Source: JAITVB01 sp031553805
Lineage (GTDB): Bacteria; Bacteroidota; Bacteroidia; Bacteroidales; Rikenellaceae
NCBI GenBank assembly: GCA_031553805.1
Contig: JAVBLC010000002.1
Coordinates: 267,287-331,286 of the forward strand
Reading direction: 5' to 3'
Length of the DNA stretch: 64,000 bases
In this document: in pieces, positions 16,586 to 23,932 of the stretch
Numbering within the stretch: position 1 is the first letter of the stretch
How the letters are laid out: the number at the start of each line of letters is the position of its first letter
Notes under the pieces: generated by a model
Databases searched by the model: none
What the model was told of the DNA's origin: nothing
The model's input: the letters and a program-made list of their open reading frames with translations, nothing else
Program-made: the position numbers and the translations under genes

Positions 16586-16679
16586 CCGACACCTCCGACA
16601 CCTCGCAAAGCCCCTTTTTAGGGGCTTTTTTATTTCTCAATCCGATACTTTCCGATACTTTCCGACATTGTGGTGTCGG
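16586..16679. repeat. Iteron-like CCGAYAC repeats
   Basis: CCGACACCT occurs twice in tandem (16586-16603), CCGATACTTT twice in tandem (16642-16661), then CCGACA (16662-16667) facing TGTCGG (16674-16679). They flank a terminator and lie upstream of the HTH and replication-like genes. They could be binding sites for the excisionase-like or replication protein. Confidence 0.55.
16607..16632 (+). terminator. Intrinsic terminator after the integrase operon
   Basis: AAAGCCCC - loop TTTTTA - GGGGCTTTTTT, 27 bp after the stop of the 461-residue gene. The A-rich 5' side may allow action in both directions. Confidence 0.85.
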
Positions 16680-16703
16680 ATTTCTGTGCTGTATTTCAGT
16701 TAG

Positions 16704-16766
16704 TTGCACGGTATTCAGTGTCTATATTTGTCCTGGCAAGCAACCGATAGACTGCGCAGCTATCGG
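16704..16766 (+). promoter_or_regulatory. Promoter and leader hairpin of the HTH gene
   Basis: TTG (16704-16706) and TATATTTG (16723-16730) give a Bacteroidota-type promoter with a slightly short 16-bp spacer. In the leader, CCGATAG (16744-16750) pairs with CTATCGG (16760-16766), about 28 bp before the ATG. Confidence 0.5.
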
Positions 16767-16794
16767 GGAAAGCTAAAAGTTAATTCTTATCGAA

Positions 16795-17097
16795 ATGAAC
16801 TTTCACAAATTAATCAACACTGGGGCAAGTATAAGTCTGACTATCGGAGCGAATGACCTCCGAGAATTTGCCCAGACCATTGCCGCCAAGACACGGCAAG
16901 AAATCGAGCAGGAAATAGCCGAGAACAAATCAGAGGCTTACTACACTGCAGATCGGGTTAGCGAAATCTTTAGCGTTGACCGTACTACTCTCTGGAGGTG
17001 GGCCAAGCGCTCTTACCTCGTTCCGATCAAGGTGGGCGGCCTTATCCGTTACCGTAAATCGGATGTAGATCGAATCCTTAACCATGGCAAAAAGTAA
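16795..17097 (+). CDS. Excisionase-like helix-turn-helix protein
   Basis: A 100-residue protein. Residues 49-95 form a MerR/excisionase-type HTH (YYTADRVSEIFSVDRTTLWR, then GGLIRYRKSDVDRIL). The N-terminus is short and partly helical. Such proteins follow integrase genes in many Bacteroidales elements and act as recombination directionality factors or regulators. It has its own promoter and leader hairpin and is followed 11 bp later by the next gene. Confidence 0.8.
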   Translation: MNFHKLINTGASISLTIGANDLREFAQTIAAKTRQEIEQEIAENKSEAYYTADRVSEIFSVDRTTLWRWAKRSYLVPIKVGGLIRYRKSDVDRILNHGKK

Positions 17098-17108
17098 GGA
17101 GGAGAGGT

Positions 17109-17504
17109 ATGAAAACAAAAAGCGCCGCCCCCGTCGTAAACGACAAGAACGGCACCGGTGTGAGAGCTGGTAACAAAGGTAGTAATTATTTCGGTCCAAT
17201 CAAAAGGCCCATTGCCGCAACTTCGACTCAACGGGAGGCATACGCCGAAACCGAACAATTACGCCTCGGTGAAAGCCGCCTTCTCCGTCTCTTTTTCGAA
17301 ACTTATCCTACGCGCGAAGTCTGCCGCCAGGATCTCGTCGAAGCCTTTAGGCTGATGAATAAACCGATCAATCATGTCACGCGCATGGTATACGACGCCA
17401 TGGTGGCCGGTTGGCTAGAGGTGAAAAGGACGGGAATATCTCCCTACTCCGGAAGGACTGTGCAATTCTTGGGACTTGTTAAGCCTGAAAGCGATGGGCG
17501 CTGA
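17109..17504 (+). CDS. Small winged-helix-like protein of the element
   Basis: A 131-residue protein starting after a strong purine-rich site (AAGGAGGAGAGGT, unusual in this phylum). The first 45 residues are basic and low in complexity. The rest (LGESRLLRLFFETYPTREVC, RQDLVEAFRLMNKPINHVTR, VAGWLEVKRTGISPYSGRTV) looks like a winged helix of the kind found in phage or plasmid replication regulators. Its end overlaps the next gene by 11 bp. Family not recognised. Confidence 0.65.
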   Translation: MKTKSAAPVVNDKNGTGVRAGNKGSNYFGPIKRPIAATSTQREAYAETEQLRLGESRLLRLFFETYPTREVCRQDLVEAFRLMNKPINHVTRMVYDAMVAGWLEVKRTGISPYSGRTVQFLGLVKPESDGR

Positions 17505-17946
17505 TGGATGGATTAGCCTTCACCGGAAGTTTCTCGAATGGGAATGGTACACGGATTTGCCTACAAAAAGCCTTGCGATCCACTATCTGCTAAAAGCCAA
17601 TCACAAGGCCAACAAGTGGAAAGGGATCGAGATAGAAGCCGGCCAATTTGTGACAAGCCGGGCGACACTCGCCAAAGAAACCGGCCTCTCGATAAAACAG
17701 ATAAGAACCGCAGAGCAACATTTGGAAAACACCGGATTTTCGGCAAGCAAAAGGACAAACAAATATTCGATTGTAACCATTTGTAATTATGCATCTTATC
17801 AATGCCTGGAAATTGTCGAAAGGCAAGCAGAGCGGCAGTCAAGGGGCAAACAAAGGGCAACAAACAATAATGATAATAATATTAATAAGAAATATACTGA
17901 TAATTTCGAGGTGTTTTTTGAGCAGTATCAGCAGCCTGGCCGATGA
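17494..17946 (+). CDS. Replication-initiator-like N-terminal winged-helix protein
   Basis: A 150-residue product from ATG 17494. GWISLHRKFLEWEWYTDLPT and the following FVTSRATLAKETGLSIKQIR, TAEQHLENTGF resemble the N-terminal domain of phage replisome-organiser/DnaD-type proteins (LHRKxLxW, then HTH). Homologues are commonly longer, with a helicase-loading domain. Here the protein ends soon after an Asn-rich tract (NNNDNNINKK), so it may be truncated or a short regulator. It overlaps the preceding gene, forming one operon. Confidence 0.7.
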   Translation: MGADGWISLHRKFLEWEWYTDLPTKSLAIHYLLKANHKANKWKGIEIEAGQFVTSRATLAKETGLSIKQIRTAEQHLENTGFSASKRTNKYSIVTICNYASYQCLEIVERQAERQSRGKQRATNNNDNNINKKYTDNFEVFFEQYQQPGR

Positions 17947-17995
17947 GCAATTAAATCACCTCATTGAAGAACTCACTAAAAGCATAGAACAATGA
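17918..17995 (+). CDS. Possible 25-residue coupled peptide
   Basis: A TTG-started frame (MSSISSLADEQLNHLIEELT, then KSIEQ) overlaps the end of the winged-helix gene, and its TGA stop overlaps the ATG at 17992. It is helical and acidic. The double overlap is the argument; alternatively it is the out-of-frame tail of the preceding gene. Confidence 0.35.
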   Translation: MSSISSLADEQLNHLIEELTKSIEQ

Positions 17996-18192
17996 GAATT
18001 GCAATCACACGGGAGACGAAGATAAAATTGCTTCAAGCCCTCACGGACGGTGTGTTTGATACGGAACTCTTTCCGGGGCAGGCAGTATTGGGCAATGTCC
18101 AAAATCACAAAGTGATCTTTGAGAATTGCCGCAAACGAAAGGAGGATGAGCTGGAAGCCACGCCGTCGGCAGATGAGAAAGCCACCCGTTAG
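17992..18192 (+). CDS. Small 66-residue element protein
   Basis: MRIAITRETKIKLLQALTDG starts at ATG 17992, overlapping the previous stop by ATGA. It has an amphipathic N-terminal helix and a charged tail (CRKRKEDELEATPSADEKAT). No family recognised. It ends inside a terminator hairpin, closing the plus-strand operon 16795-18192. Confidence 0.55.
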   Translation: MRIAITRETKIKLLQALTDGVFDTELFPGQAVLGNVQNHKVIFENCRKRKEDELEATPSADEKATR

Positions 18193-18207
18193 GGTGGCTA
18201 TTCTTTT
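18181..18207 (+). terminator. Terminator closing the HTH/replication operon
   Basis: GCCACCC (18181-18187), loop GTTA, GGGTGGC (18192-18198), then TATTCTTTT. It overlaps the last codons of the 66-residue gene. Confidence 0.8.
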
Positions 18208-18269
18208 GGGCACTTATCGCAAATTGCGACCGGTTATTCGTCGCCGGCACCGGATCTGGCCTATCGTTT

Positions 18270-18290
18270 AAGATCACAAATCGTGATCTT
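18270..18290. terminator. Palindrome between convergent genes
   Basis: AAGATCAC (18270-18277) pairs with GTGATCTT (18283-18290), between the ends of the plus-strand operon and the minus-strand RhuM gene. There is no T tract; it could be a processing or stabilising hairpin. Confidence 0.45.
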
Positions 18291-18304
18291 GCATTGAATC
18301 GCAG

Positions 18305-19315
18305 TTATTTTTTGAGGGTTTTATCTATCAGTTTATCAAAATCTGAAATGTAGGAAGCGTCCTGAATAGGGCGGAATTTATTAAACTCTTTCTTTGCGTG
18401 GGTTTCGCCTTGCTCTTTCGACCGAGTGCCTTTGCCGACCAGTATGGCATAACCGTTCATTTTAAGAATGGCGTTTATTTGCCCAATCCATTCAGCCATC
18501 CGGATAGGCACACCCCGCCTAACCCGTAATTCAGCACTATCGAGGCATAAGCTGACCAACTGATTGAGCTCGCTCAACTCCTCGTGTGTCATATAGTTTT
18601 TGGCGATCTTAGTATCGGTGAATTGAATTTTACCGCCTTTCTTGGAGTCTTTCCACGTCATCAGCCCCATATTAGGCAACTTATGATCGGCACGGGAAAT
18701 GATGATTTCCGCCGCTGTCCGGCCGGTAACGGCATATTCAAGTTTGTTTTGAATACTGGAGTAAAATTCAATGGTTATCGGGGCCTTGCTATCATAGTCG
18801 ATACTTTGGGCGTAAATGTCCGTCAGTTTCTGGTAGAACATACGCTCCGAGGCTCGTATCTCCCGGACACGCTCCAACAGTTCGGTAAAGTAGTCTTTGC
18901 CGAACATCTGGCCACCCTGTTTCAGCCGTTCATCATCGAGCGCAAACCCCTTTATCATATACTCCCTGAGGATCTGTGTAGCCCAGATCCGGAACCGGGT
19001 AGCTTGAGCGGAATTAACCCTATAACCGACCGAGATAATAGCATCAAGGTTATAATAGTTGGTTAGGTATTTCTTACCGTCGGAAGCAGTTGTTTCCATT
19101 TTGGAAATAACTGAATCCTCAACGAGCTCACCATCCTCAAATATATTTTTCAGGTGCTTGCTGATAGCCGGCACCTCAACTCCGAATATCTCACTCATCC
19201 CCTTTTGGGTGGTCCAGATGGTTTCGGTTTCCCGATCTGCAATTACCTGCACTTTGGTAGTGCCGTCCTCGGAATTATAAAACAGAAAATCGGTGTATTT
19301 CTCAAGATCAGCCAT
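18305..19315 (-). CDS. RhuM-family protein
   Basis: A 336-residue protein matching the RhuM family (first named in a Salmonella pathogenicity island; function unknown). Typical stretches are IWTTQKGMSEIFGVEVPAIS (an HTH-like N-terminal segment, KHLKNIFEDGELVEDSVISK following), YYNLDAIISVGYRVNSAQAT and RFRIWATQILREYMIKGFAL. It is full length, with no signal peptide or membrane segment. It lies in minus orientation inside the element with its own promoter-like TAGCTTTG (19402-19395). RhuM genes are common in mobile elements and defence islands; a defensive or toxin-related role is only a hypothesis. Confidence 0.85.
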   Translation of the reverse strand: MADLEKYTDFLFYNSEDGTTKVQVIADRETETIWTTQKGMSEIFGVEVPAISKHLKNIFEDGELVEDSVISKMETTASDGKKYLTNYYNLDAIISVGYRVNSAQATRFRIWATQILREYMIKGFALDDERLKQGGQMFGKDYFTELLERVREIRASERMFYQKLTDIYAQSIDYDSKAPITIEFYSSIQNKLEYAVTGRTAAEIIISRADHKLPNMGLMTWKDSKKGGKIQFTDTKIAKNYMTHEELSELNQLVSLCLDSAELRVRRGVPIRMAEWIGQINAILKMNGYAILVGKGTRSKEQGETHAKKEFNKFRPIQDASYISDFDKLIDKTLKK

Positions 19316-19394
19316 AATCCTACTCTTTTCTTACTTTGATCTTACCACCAACAATAGGGGCAAGGAACTGCATTTGTTTTCGGTTCATCATCTG

Positions 19395-19402
19395 CAAAGC
19401 TA
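19395..19402 (-). promoter_or_regulatory. -7 element of the RhuM gene
   Basis: TAGCTTTG on the minus strand, 80 bp before the RhuM ATG. No clear -33 TTG at the expected spacing, so it may be weak or regulated. Confidence 0.4.
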
Positions 19403-19454
19403 TAAATTATTCTTTATTTCGGTTTAGTCGTGATGCTTACTTCGATTTTGTTAT

Positions 19455-19649
19455 CTACGAACAAGTGCTGGCAATCCACAAAATAAAAAAAAGCAGCAAA
19501 ATTCCTCCTAGAAAGAGAAGCCCTATCTTCAGGTAGGTATTGACAACCAACTTACTTGTCTCCCAAAACATGCGCCCCTGACCTGCATCGGGATCAGCAA
19601 GGAAAATACCCACGGCAGCGCAAATCACTATTAATATGAATAGTGTCAT
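19455..19649 (-). CDS. Small two-helix membrane protein
   Basis: A 64-residue protein with two hydrophobic segments: about 2-18 (TLFILIVICAAVGIFLA) and 40-60 (KIGLLFLGGILLLFFILWIA), joined by a polar loop. It starts 12 bp after the XRE gene, so the two form an operon. No family recognised. Its size and topology would suit a holin-like, toxin-like or sensor peptide, none of which can be shown here. Confidence 0.6.
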   Translation of the reverse strand: MTLFILIVICAAVGIFLADPDAGQGRMFWETSKLVVNTYLKIGLLFLGGILLLFFILWIASTCS

Positions 19650-19661
19650 GTTAGCTGTCTT

Positions 19662-19916
19662 TTACTTATTCACTACCTCCGGATTCAACCTCAATGCCGC
19701 CCCACAATTCGGACAAGTGAAGTTGCCGGCGGCGGGTTTTTCAAAAAGTTCCGTAAGCGACACTCCGAGTGCATCGGCAATTTGCTGTAATCGCTCTAAA
19801 GTAGGGTTTCCGCTCACGGATGCATATAGTGCCTGGTAAGTTATCCCAAGCCGTTTTTCTGCAAGAACCTGCATTGTAATCCCCTTTTCTTTACATAATT
19901 CCTGTATTCGTAGCAT
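19662..19916 (-). CDS. XRE-type repressor with C-terminal zinc ribbon
   Basis: ATG 19916 (MLRIQELCKEKGITMQVLAE) is chosen over an upstream start because a -7 element lies at 19947-19940. The product has 84 residues. Residues 1-62 are a Cro/C1-type HTH (LGITYQALYASVSGNPTLER, LQQIADALGVSLTELF). The tail FTCPNCGAALRLNPE has one CxxC and looks like half a zinc ribbon. It is divergent from the gene at 20087, so it may control both directions. Confidence 0.78.
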   Translation of the reverse strand: MLRIQELCKEKGITMQVLAEKRLGITYQALYASVSGNPTLERLQQIADALGVSLTELFEKPAAGNFTCPNCGAALRLNPEVVNK

Positions 19917-19939
19917 AGCATTCAAATTATAGTTTGACA

Positions 19940-20054
19940 CAAAGATAATGTATATTTTCAAGGCAAATATATATTATACCATAAAAACATCAAAAAATAA
20001 TTTGAATATTCTCACTAAAAAAGTTGGTGAATTCAAAATAAGCATTTATATTTG
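19940..20054. promoter_or_regulatory. Divergent promoter region of the element
   Basis: Minus strand: TATCTTTG (19947-19940), with TTTG at 19967-19964, drives the XRE gene. A second TATATTTG lies at 19971-19964. Plus strand: TTG (20024-20026), a 20-bp spacer and TATATTTG (20047-20054) form an excellent promoter 33 bp before ATG 20087. The AT-rich intervening DNA is a likely repressor target. Confidence 0.7.
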
Positions 20055-20086
20055 CAGTATAAAAATAAAAGTAAACGTTGAATGCC

Positions 20087-20377
20087 ATGAAAGCAACAAT
20101 CAACAAAAGCCAATTAATGAAACGTGCCTGGGACATCTATCGGGGCAATAATCCCTATTCGGGAAACTTTTCGACGAGCCTCCGCCGGGCGTGGGAGGTT
20201 GAGAAAGACATCATCCGCTATGCAGAAGAACAAGCCGAGAAAGCCGCGGAAAGGGCGCAAATGGGCACCGCCCGCAGAGAGGTTGGCAATTCCCCGGTCG
20301 GGATGTCGGAAGGCTATAATATGGCCGTGGCTGCATATTACAGCAATGCCACGGCCGGGACATACTTCGGGGACTAA
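20087..20377 (+). CDS. 96-residue hypothetical protein of the element
   Basis: ATG 20087 is chosen because it follows the strong promoter. MKATINKSQLMKRAWDIYRG, then NPYSGNFSTSLRRAWEVEKD: a small helical basic protein with a Trp-containing repeat (RAWDIYR / RAWEVEK). Similar short proteins with KRAWxI motifs occur in Bacteroidales mobile elements, function unknown. The C-terminal half is Ala/Gly-rich with Tyr residues (MAVAAYYSNATAGTYFGD). Confidence 0.65.
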   Translation: MKATINKSQLMKRAWDIYRGNNPYSGNFSTSLRRAWEVEKDIIRYAEEQAEKAAERAQMGTARREVGNSPVGMSEGYNMAVAAYYSNATAGTYFGD

Positions 20378-20420
20378 ACCCGTTTTACAGCAACCTACTT
20401 AATCATTAAAACCTACGACT

Positions 20421-20687
20421 ATGGCAACACTTGAAAAAAACACAAACAGCAAAAGAATTGCAAAAGTATCATTTCCCCGTTATGGAGAAACGGAAGTGAT
20501 CGAAGTCGATGTTGAGGGCCTGAAAGGAAAAGAGATCGTAAAAATGGCTCATTCATACCCGGATCTATATACTCAAGCAAGCATCTCGATTAGCAACATA
20601 GAGAATGTCAAAACCAAGATGCTCAACAGTATTACGGACTTATTCTCTTTTGAGGGCGCTCACATAATACACACACACACACCTTGA
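20421..20687 (+). CDS. Hypothetical protein, 5' part of a gene split at a CA repeat
   Basis: An 88-residue product (MATLEKNTNSKRIAKVSFPR, YGETEVIEVDVEGLKGKEIV). It ends abruptly just after the tract (AC)7 at 20669-20682. One more AC unit, or two fewer, would carry translation straight into the frame of the next ORF (LDAIYNLLFMEREIAKERGE) without a stop, giving a protein of about 158 residues. Thus 20421-20892 was probably one gene, now out of phase. Function unknown. Confidence 0.7.
   Translation: MATLEKNTNSKRIAKVSFPRYGETEVIEVDVEGLKGKEIVKMAHSYPDLYTQASISISNIENVKTKMLNSITDLFSFEGAHIIHTHTP
20669..20682. repeat. (AC)7 dinucleotide tract
   Basis: Seven AC units within a coding region of the element. 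Length changes by one unit shift the reading frame between the ORFs at 20421 and 20710. Confidence 0.85.
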
Positions 20688-20709
20688 TGCGATATACAAT
20701 CTCCTGTTT

Positions 20710-20892
20710 ATGGAAAGAGAGATTGCAAAAGAGAGGGGAGAAATGACTATCGATGATTTCACAAACATAATGGGTGATGTATATTCATCAATCGAGGTGG
20801 TGAAATATTTATTAGATCTCTATTTGCACCAAGAACGCTTGCAGGAAATGGTTCGACTACTTGAGTGTGCACAAAAGGGGGTTCTTATATAA
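20710..20892 (+). CDS. 3' part of the gene split at the CA repeat
   Basis: A 60-residue frame from ATG 20710 (MEREIAKERGEMTIDDFTNI, VVKYLLDLYLHQERLQEMVR). It is helical, with a C-terminal LLECAQKGVLI. The frame stays open upstream to the CA tract. It is best read as the C-terminal part of the protein begun at 20421, although it has an ATG of its own. Confidence 0.5.
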   Translation: MEREIAKERGEMTIDDFTNIMGDVYSSIEVVKYLLDLYLHQERLQEMVRLLECAQKGVLI

Positions 20893-20906
20893 TCAGACCA
20901 GCAATC

Positions 20907-21110
20907 ATGGAAACGAAATGCTTTGAAACCCGTGTATCTATGTTTCACCCGTCAAGACCGGGCGAAACGATAATTCACATCAAAGTCTATCAAGCCCGAA
21001 GTAAATACGAGGCCATAGGCAAGGCAGTAGGCAAAACGCTACCGTCCTATCACGGCTATTGTGTAAGATCGGCCACGGCGATGTTCACGCAAAAAAAGCC
21101 ACTATACTAA
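20907..21110 (+). CDS. 67-residue hypothetical protein
   Basis: ATG 20907 gives METKCFETRVSMFHPSRPGE, then TIIHIKVYQARSKYEAIGKA. The alternation of strands and a helix suggests a small alpha/beta protein. No family recognised. It is the last gene before the right end of the element and is followed by a terminator. Confidence 0.55.
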   Translation: METKCFETRVSMFHPSRPGETIIHIKVYQARSKYEAIGKAVGKTLPSYHGYCVRSATAMFTQKKPLY

Positions 21111-21180
21111 GCAGGGCGGGCGATCCACGTACTAATACAGTATCGCAAAAAAAAGAGCACGCCCCAGTGATTAACATTAG

Positions 21181-21203
21181 ACAGCCTTTCGGGGCTGTTT
21201 TTT
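21181..21203 (+). terminator. Intrinsic terminator at the end of the cargo operon
   Basis: ACAGCC (21181-21186), loop TTTCGG, GGCTGT (21193-21198), T tract to 21203. Confidence 0.8.
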
Positions 21204-21352
21204 GTTGTTCTTGACAATCTGCGAAGATTTCTTCCTATAACTACGTGCGTGAGATCGAACAAAATCACAGAGGGGAAATGGTAGTGAGAAGGCAAATGAA
21301 ATAATTTTCAGGTTGACTCAGGCATGGACTAAAAAATAATGTTTCGTGACGA

Positions 21353-21377
21353 GTGGTGCAAATGTGGTGCAAGTTTA
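21353..21377. repeat. Right-end integrase arm repeats
   Basis: GTGGTGCAA at 21353-21361 and 21364-21372, followed by GTTTA, matches 13815-13839 at 23 of 25 positions in the same orientation. The 11-bp spacing fits one helical turn. Confidence 0.7.
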
Positions 21378-21381
21378 AAAG

Positions 21382-21422
21382 AAAAAGACCGTAAGTGATT
21401 GTTATTCACGTACGGTCTTTTT
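21382..21422. terminator. Bidirectional terminator next to attR
   Basis: AAAAAGACCGTA (21382-21393) pairs with TACGGTCTTTTT (21411-21422). It now ends tRNA-Glu transcription, replacing the original terminator left behind at attL. Confidence 0.85.
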
Positions 21423-21429
21423 GCATTTG

Positions 21430-21501
21430 TAGCCCATAGGGGAATCGAACCCCTCTTTCAAGAATGAAAATCTTGCGTCCTAACCGATAGACGAATGGGC
21501 C
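21430..21501 (-). tRNA. tRNA-Glu (anticodon TTC)
   Basis: On the minus strand, acceptor arm GGCCCAT pairs with ATGGGCT (with G-U at the first pair), discriminator A at 21430. The anticodon arm CAAGA-TTTTCAT-TCTTG has anticodon TTC, and the T arm GGGG-TTCGATT-CCCC follows. CCA is not encoded. The 3' end is the integration site of the element. Confidence 0.95.
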
Positions 21502-21533
21502 ATTCGCCTTGCTTATCGTTTCGATCCGCGGCA

Positions 21534-21564
21534 CAAAAGTAATGCAAAAAAATAATTCTCCAAA
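21534..21564 (-). promoter_or_regulatory. tRNA-Glu promoter
   Basis: On the minus strand, TTTG (21564-21561), a 19-bp spacer and TACTTTTG (21541-21534) match the Bacteroidota consensus, about 33 bp before the tRNA 5' end. Confidence 0.8.
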
Positions 21565-21687
21565 TAATCCCATCAAAAAAACGTTCTATTTCTACATGAA
21601 AACCAAAAAAAAGAATTAAGTTTGACCTTGCGATTTCTTTTTCAGGAATCGTAAGTGCATACACAATGCGCTAAATATAAAAAAGAT

Positions 21688-22359
21688 ATGAAAAATTCGG
21701 AATTTGAAAAATACGCCCGTCTGGGCCGTGGCATCAGCAGCCTGAAACTGCATAATTTCAAATCGGTCTATAACGAGTATATCTCGCCGACGATTATCGA
21801 AGAACGCCAGTTGAACGTTGCGTCGATGGACGTTTTCTCGCGCCTGATGATGGACCGCATCATCTTTATGGGGGTGCCTATCTACGACGACGCGGCCAAC
21901 ATTATCCAGGCCCAGCTGCTGTTCCTTGAGTCGACCGAGCCCGACAAGGACATTCAGATCTACATCAACTCGCCGGGCGGATCGGTATCGGCCGGCTTGG
22001 GTATCTACGACACGATGCAGCTGATCAGCGCCGACGTATCGACGATCTGCACGGGCCTGGCCGCCTCGATGGCGGCGGTGCTGCTGACGGCGGGCCAGAA
22101 AGGCAAACGTTCGGCGTTGCCCCATTCGCGGGTGATGATCCACCAGCCGCTGGGCGGGGCCGAAGGCCAGGCGTCGGACATCGAGATCACCGCGCGCCAG
22201 ATCGTGAAAACGAAAAAGGAACTTTACGATATCCTTTCGCAACACACCGGTGTTCCCTACAAAAAGATCGAAAAAGACGCCGACCGCGACTACTGGATGA
22301 CGGCGGCCGAGGCCCAGGAGTACGGCCTGATCGACGAAGTACTCTCGAAACGCAAATAA
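21688..22359 (+). CDS. clpP: ATP-dependent Clp protease proteolytic subunit
   Basis: A 223-residue serine peptidase forming the barrel of the ClpXP protease. Ser127 (GLAASMAAVLL), His152 (VMIHQPLGG) and Asp201 (DADRDYW) have the same 25- and 49-residue spacing as the E. coli triad. ATG 21688 is chosen because upstream residues in frame are not ClpP-like. clpX follows 113 bp later. A REP-like hairpin begins at the stop codon. Confidence 0.97.
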   Translation: MKNSEFEKYARLGRGISSLKLHNFKSVYNEYISPTIIEERQLNVASMDVFSRLMMDRIIFMGVPIYDDAANIIQAQLLFLESTEPDKDIQIYINSPGGSVSAGLGIYDTMQLISADVSTICTGLAASMAAVLLTAGQKGKRSALPHSRVMIHQPLGGAEGQASDIEITARQIVKTKKELYDILSQHTGVPYKKIEKDADRDYWMTAAEAQEYGLIDEVLSKRK

Positions 22360-22373
22360 GTGCGTACCCGCAC
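22360..22373. repeat. REP-like hairpin GTGCG-N4-CGCAC
   Basis: GTGCGTACCCGCACAGGGGG followed by ATTTTC, directly after the clpP stop. Same family as at 4770, 28111, 28160, 36572, 60010, 61407 and 61493. Confidence 0.6.
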
Positions 22374-22472
22374 AGGGGGATTTTCTATGCACTGAAAGAA
22401 CCTCCATGTACGGGAAAAGCCTGTTTTATCTGATTAAAATCGAAAAATTACCAGCAAAATAACACACAAAAA

Positions 22473-23735
<1,263 letters not shown>

Positions 23736-23872
23736 GTCGCTCCCGCGACAGGGCCGTTCCCACGGCAGGGGAGAGGGACAATTCTCGGCCGGTTTGTTTC
23801 CACAGCGTGCGAGAGGGACAGTTTTCTGCCGGGGCCATTCCCCGCGGCGGGGGTTGTTTCGGCGGCGGGGGC

Positions 23873-23903
23873 TTGTAAGATTGCCGGAAAAAGCATAGCT
23901 TTG
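23873..23903 (+). promoter_or_regulatory. Promoter of the nusB operon
   Basis: TTG (23873-23875), a 20-bp spacer and TAGCTTTG (23896-23903), 30 bp before ATG 23933. This position also argues against the upstream in-frame start at 23903. Confidence 0.75.
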
Positions 23904-23932
23904 TGGCTCAAAACAGATTCGTTGACATACGT

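Larger units (their letters stand above)
13670..21438. mobile_element. tRNA-Glu-integrated element, about 7.76 kb
   Basis: The core TGTAGCCCATA occurs at 13670-13680 (attL) and 21428-21438 (attR, the 3' end of tRNA-Glu). The displaced tRNA terminator lies just outside attL, and a new bidirectional terminator lies just inside attR. The integrase gene starts 187 bp inside attL. Repeats GTGGTGCRA, phased by 11 bp, lie near both ends (13815-13854 and 21353-21372). Cargo: int, unknown 461-residue protein, HTH, winged-helix proteins, RhuM, XRE repressor, small unknown genes. No relaxase, coupling protein, capsid or terminase is seen, so it would need a helper to transfer: a mobilisable, satellite or decayed element. 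Confidence 0.88.
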
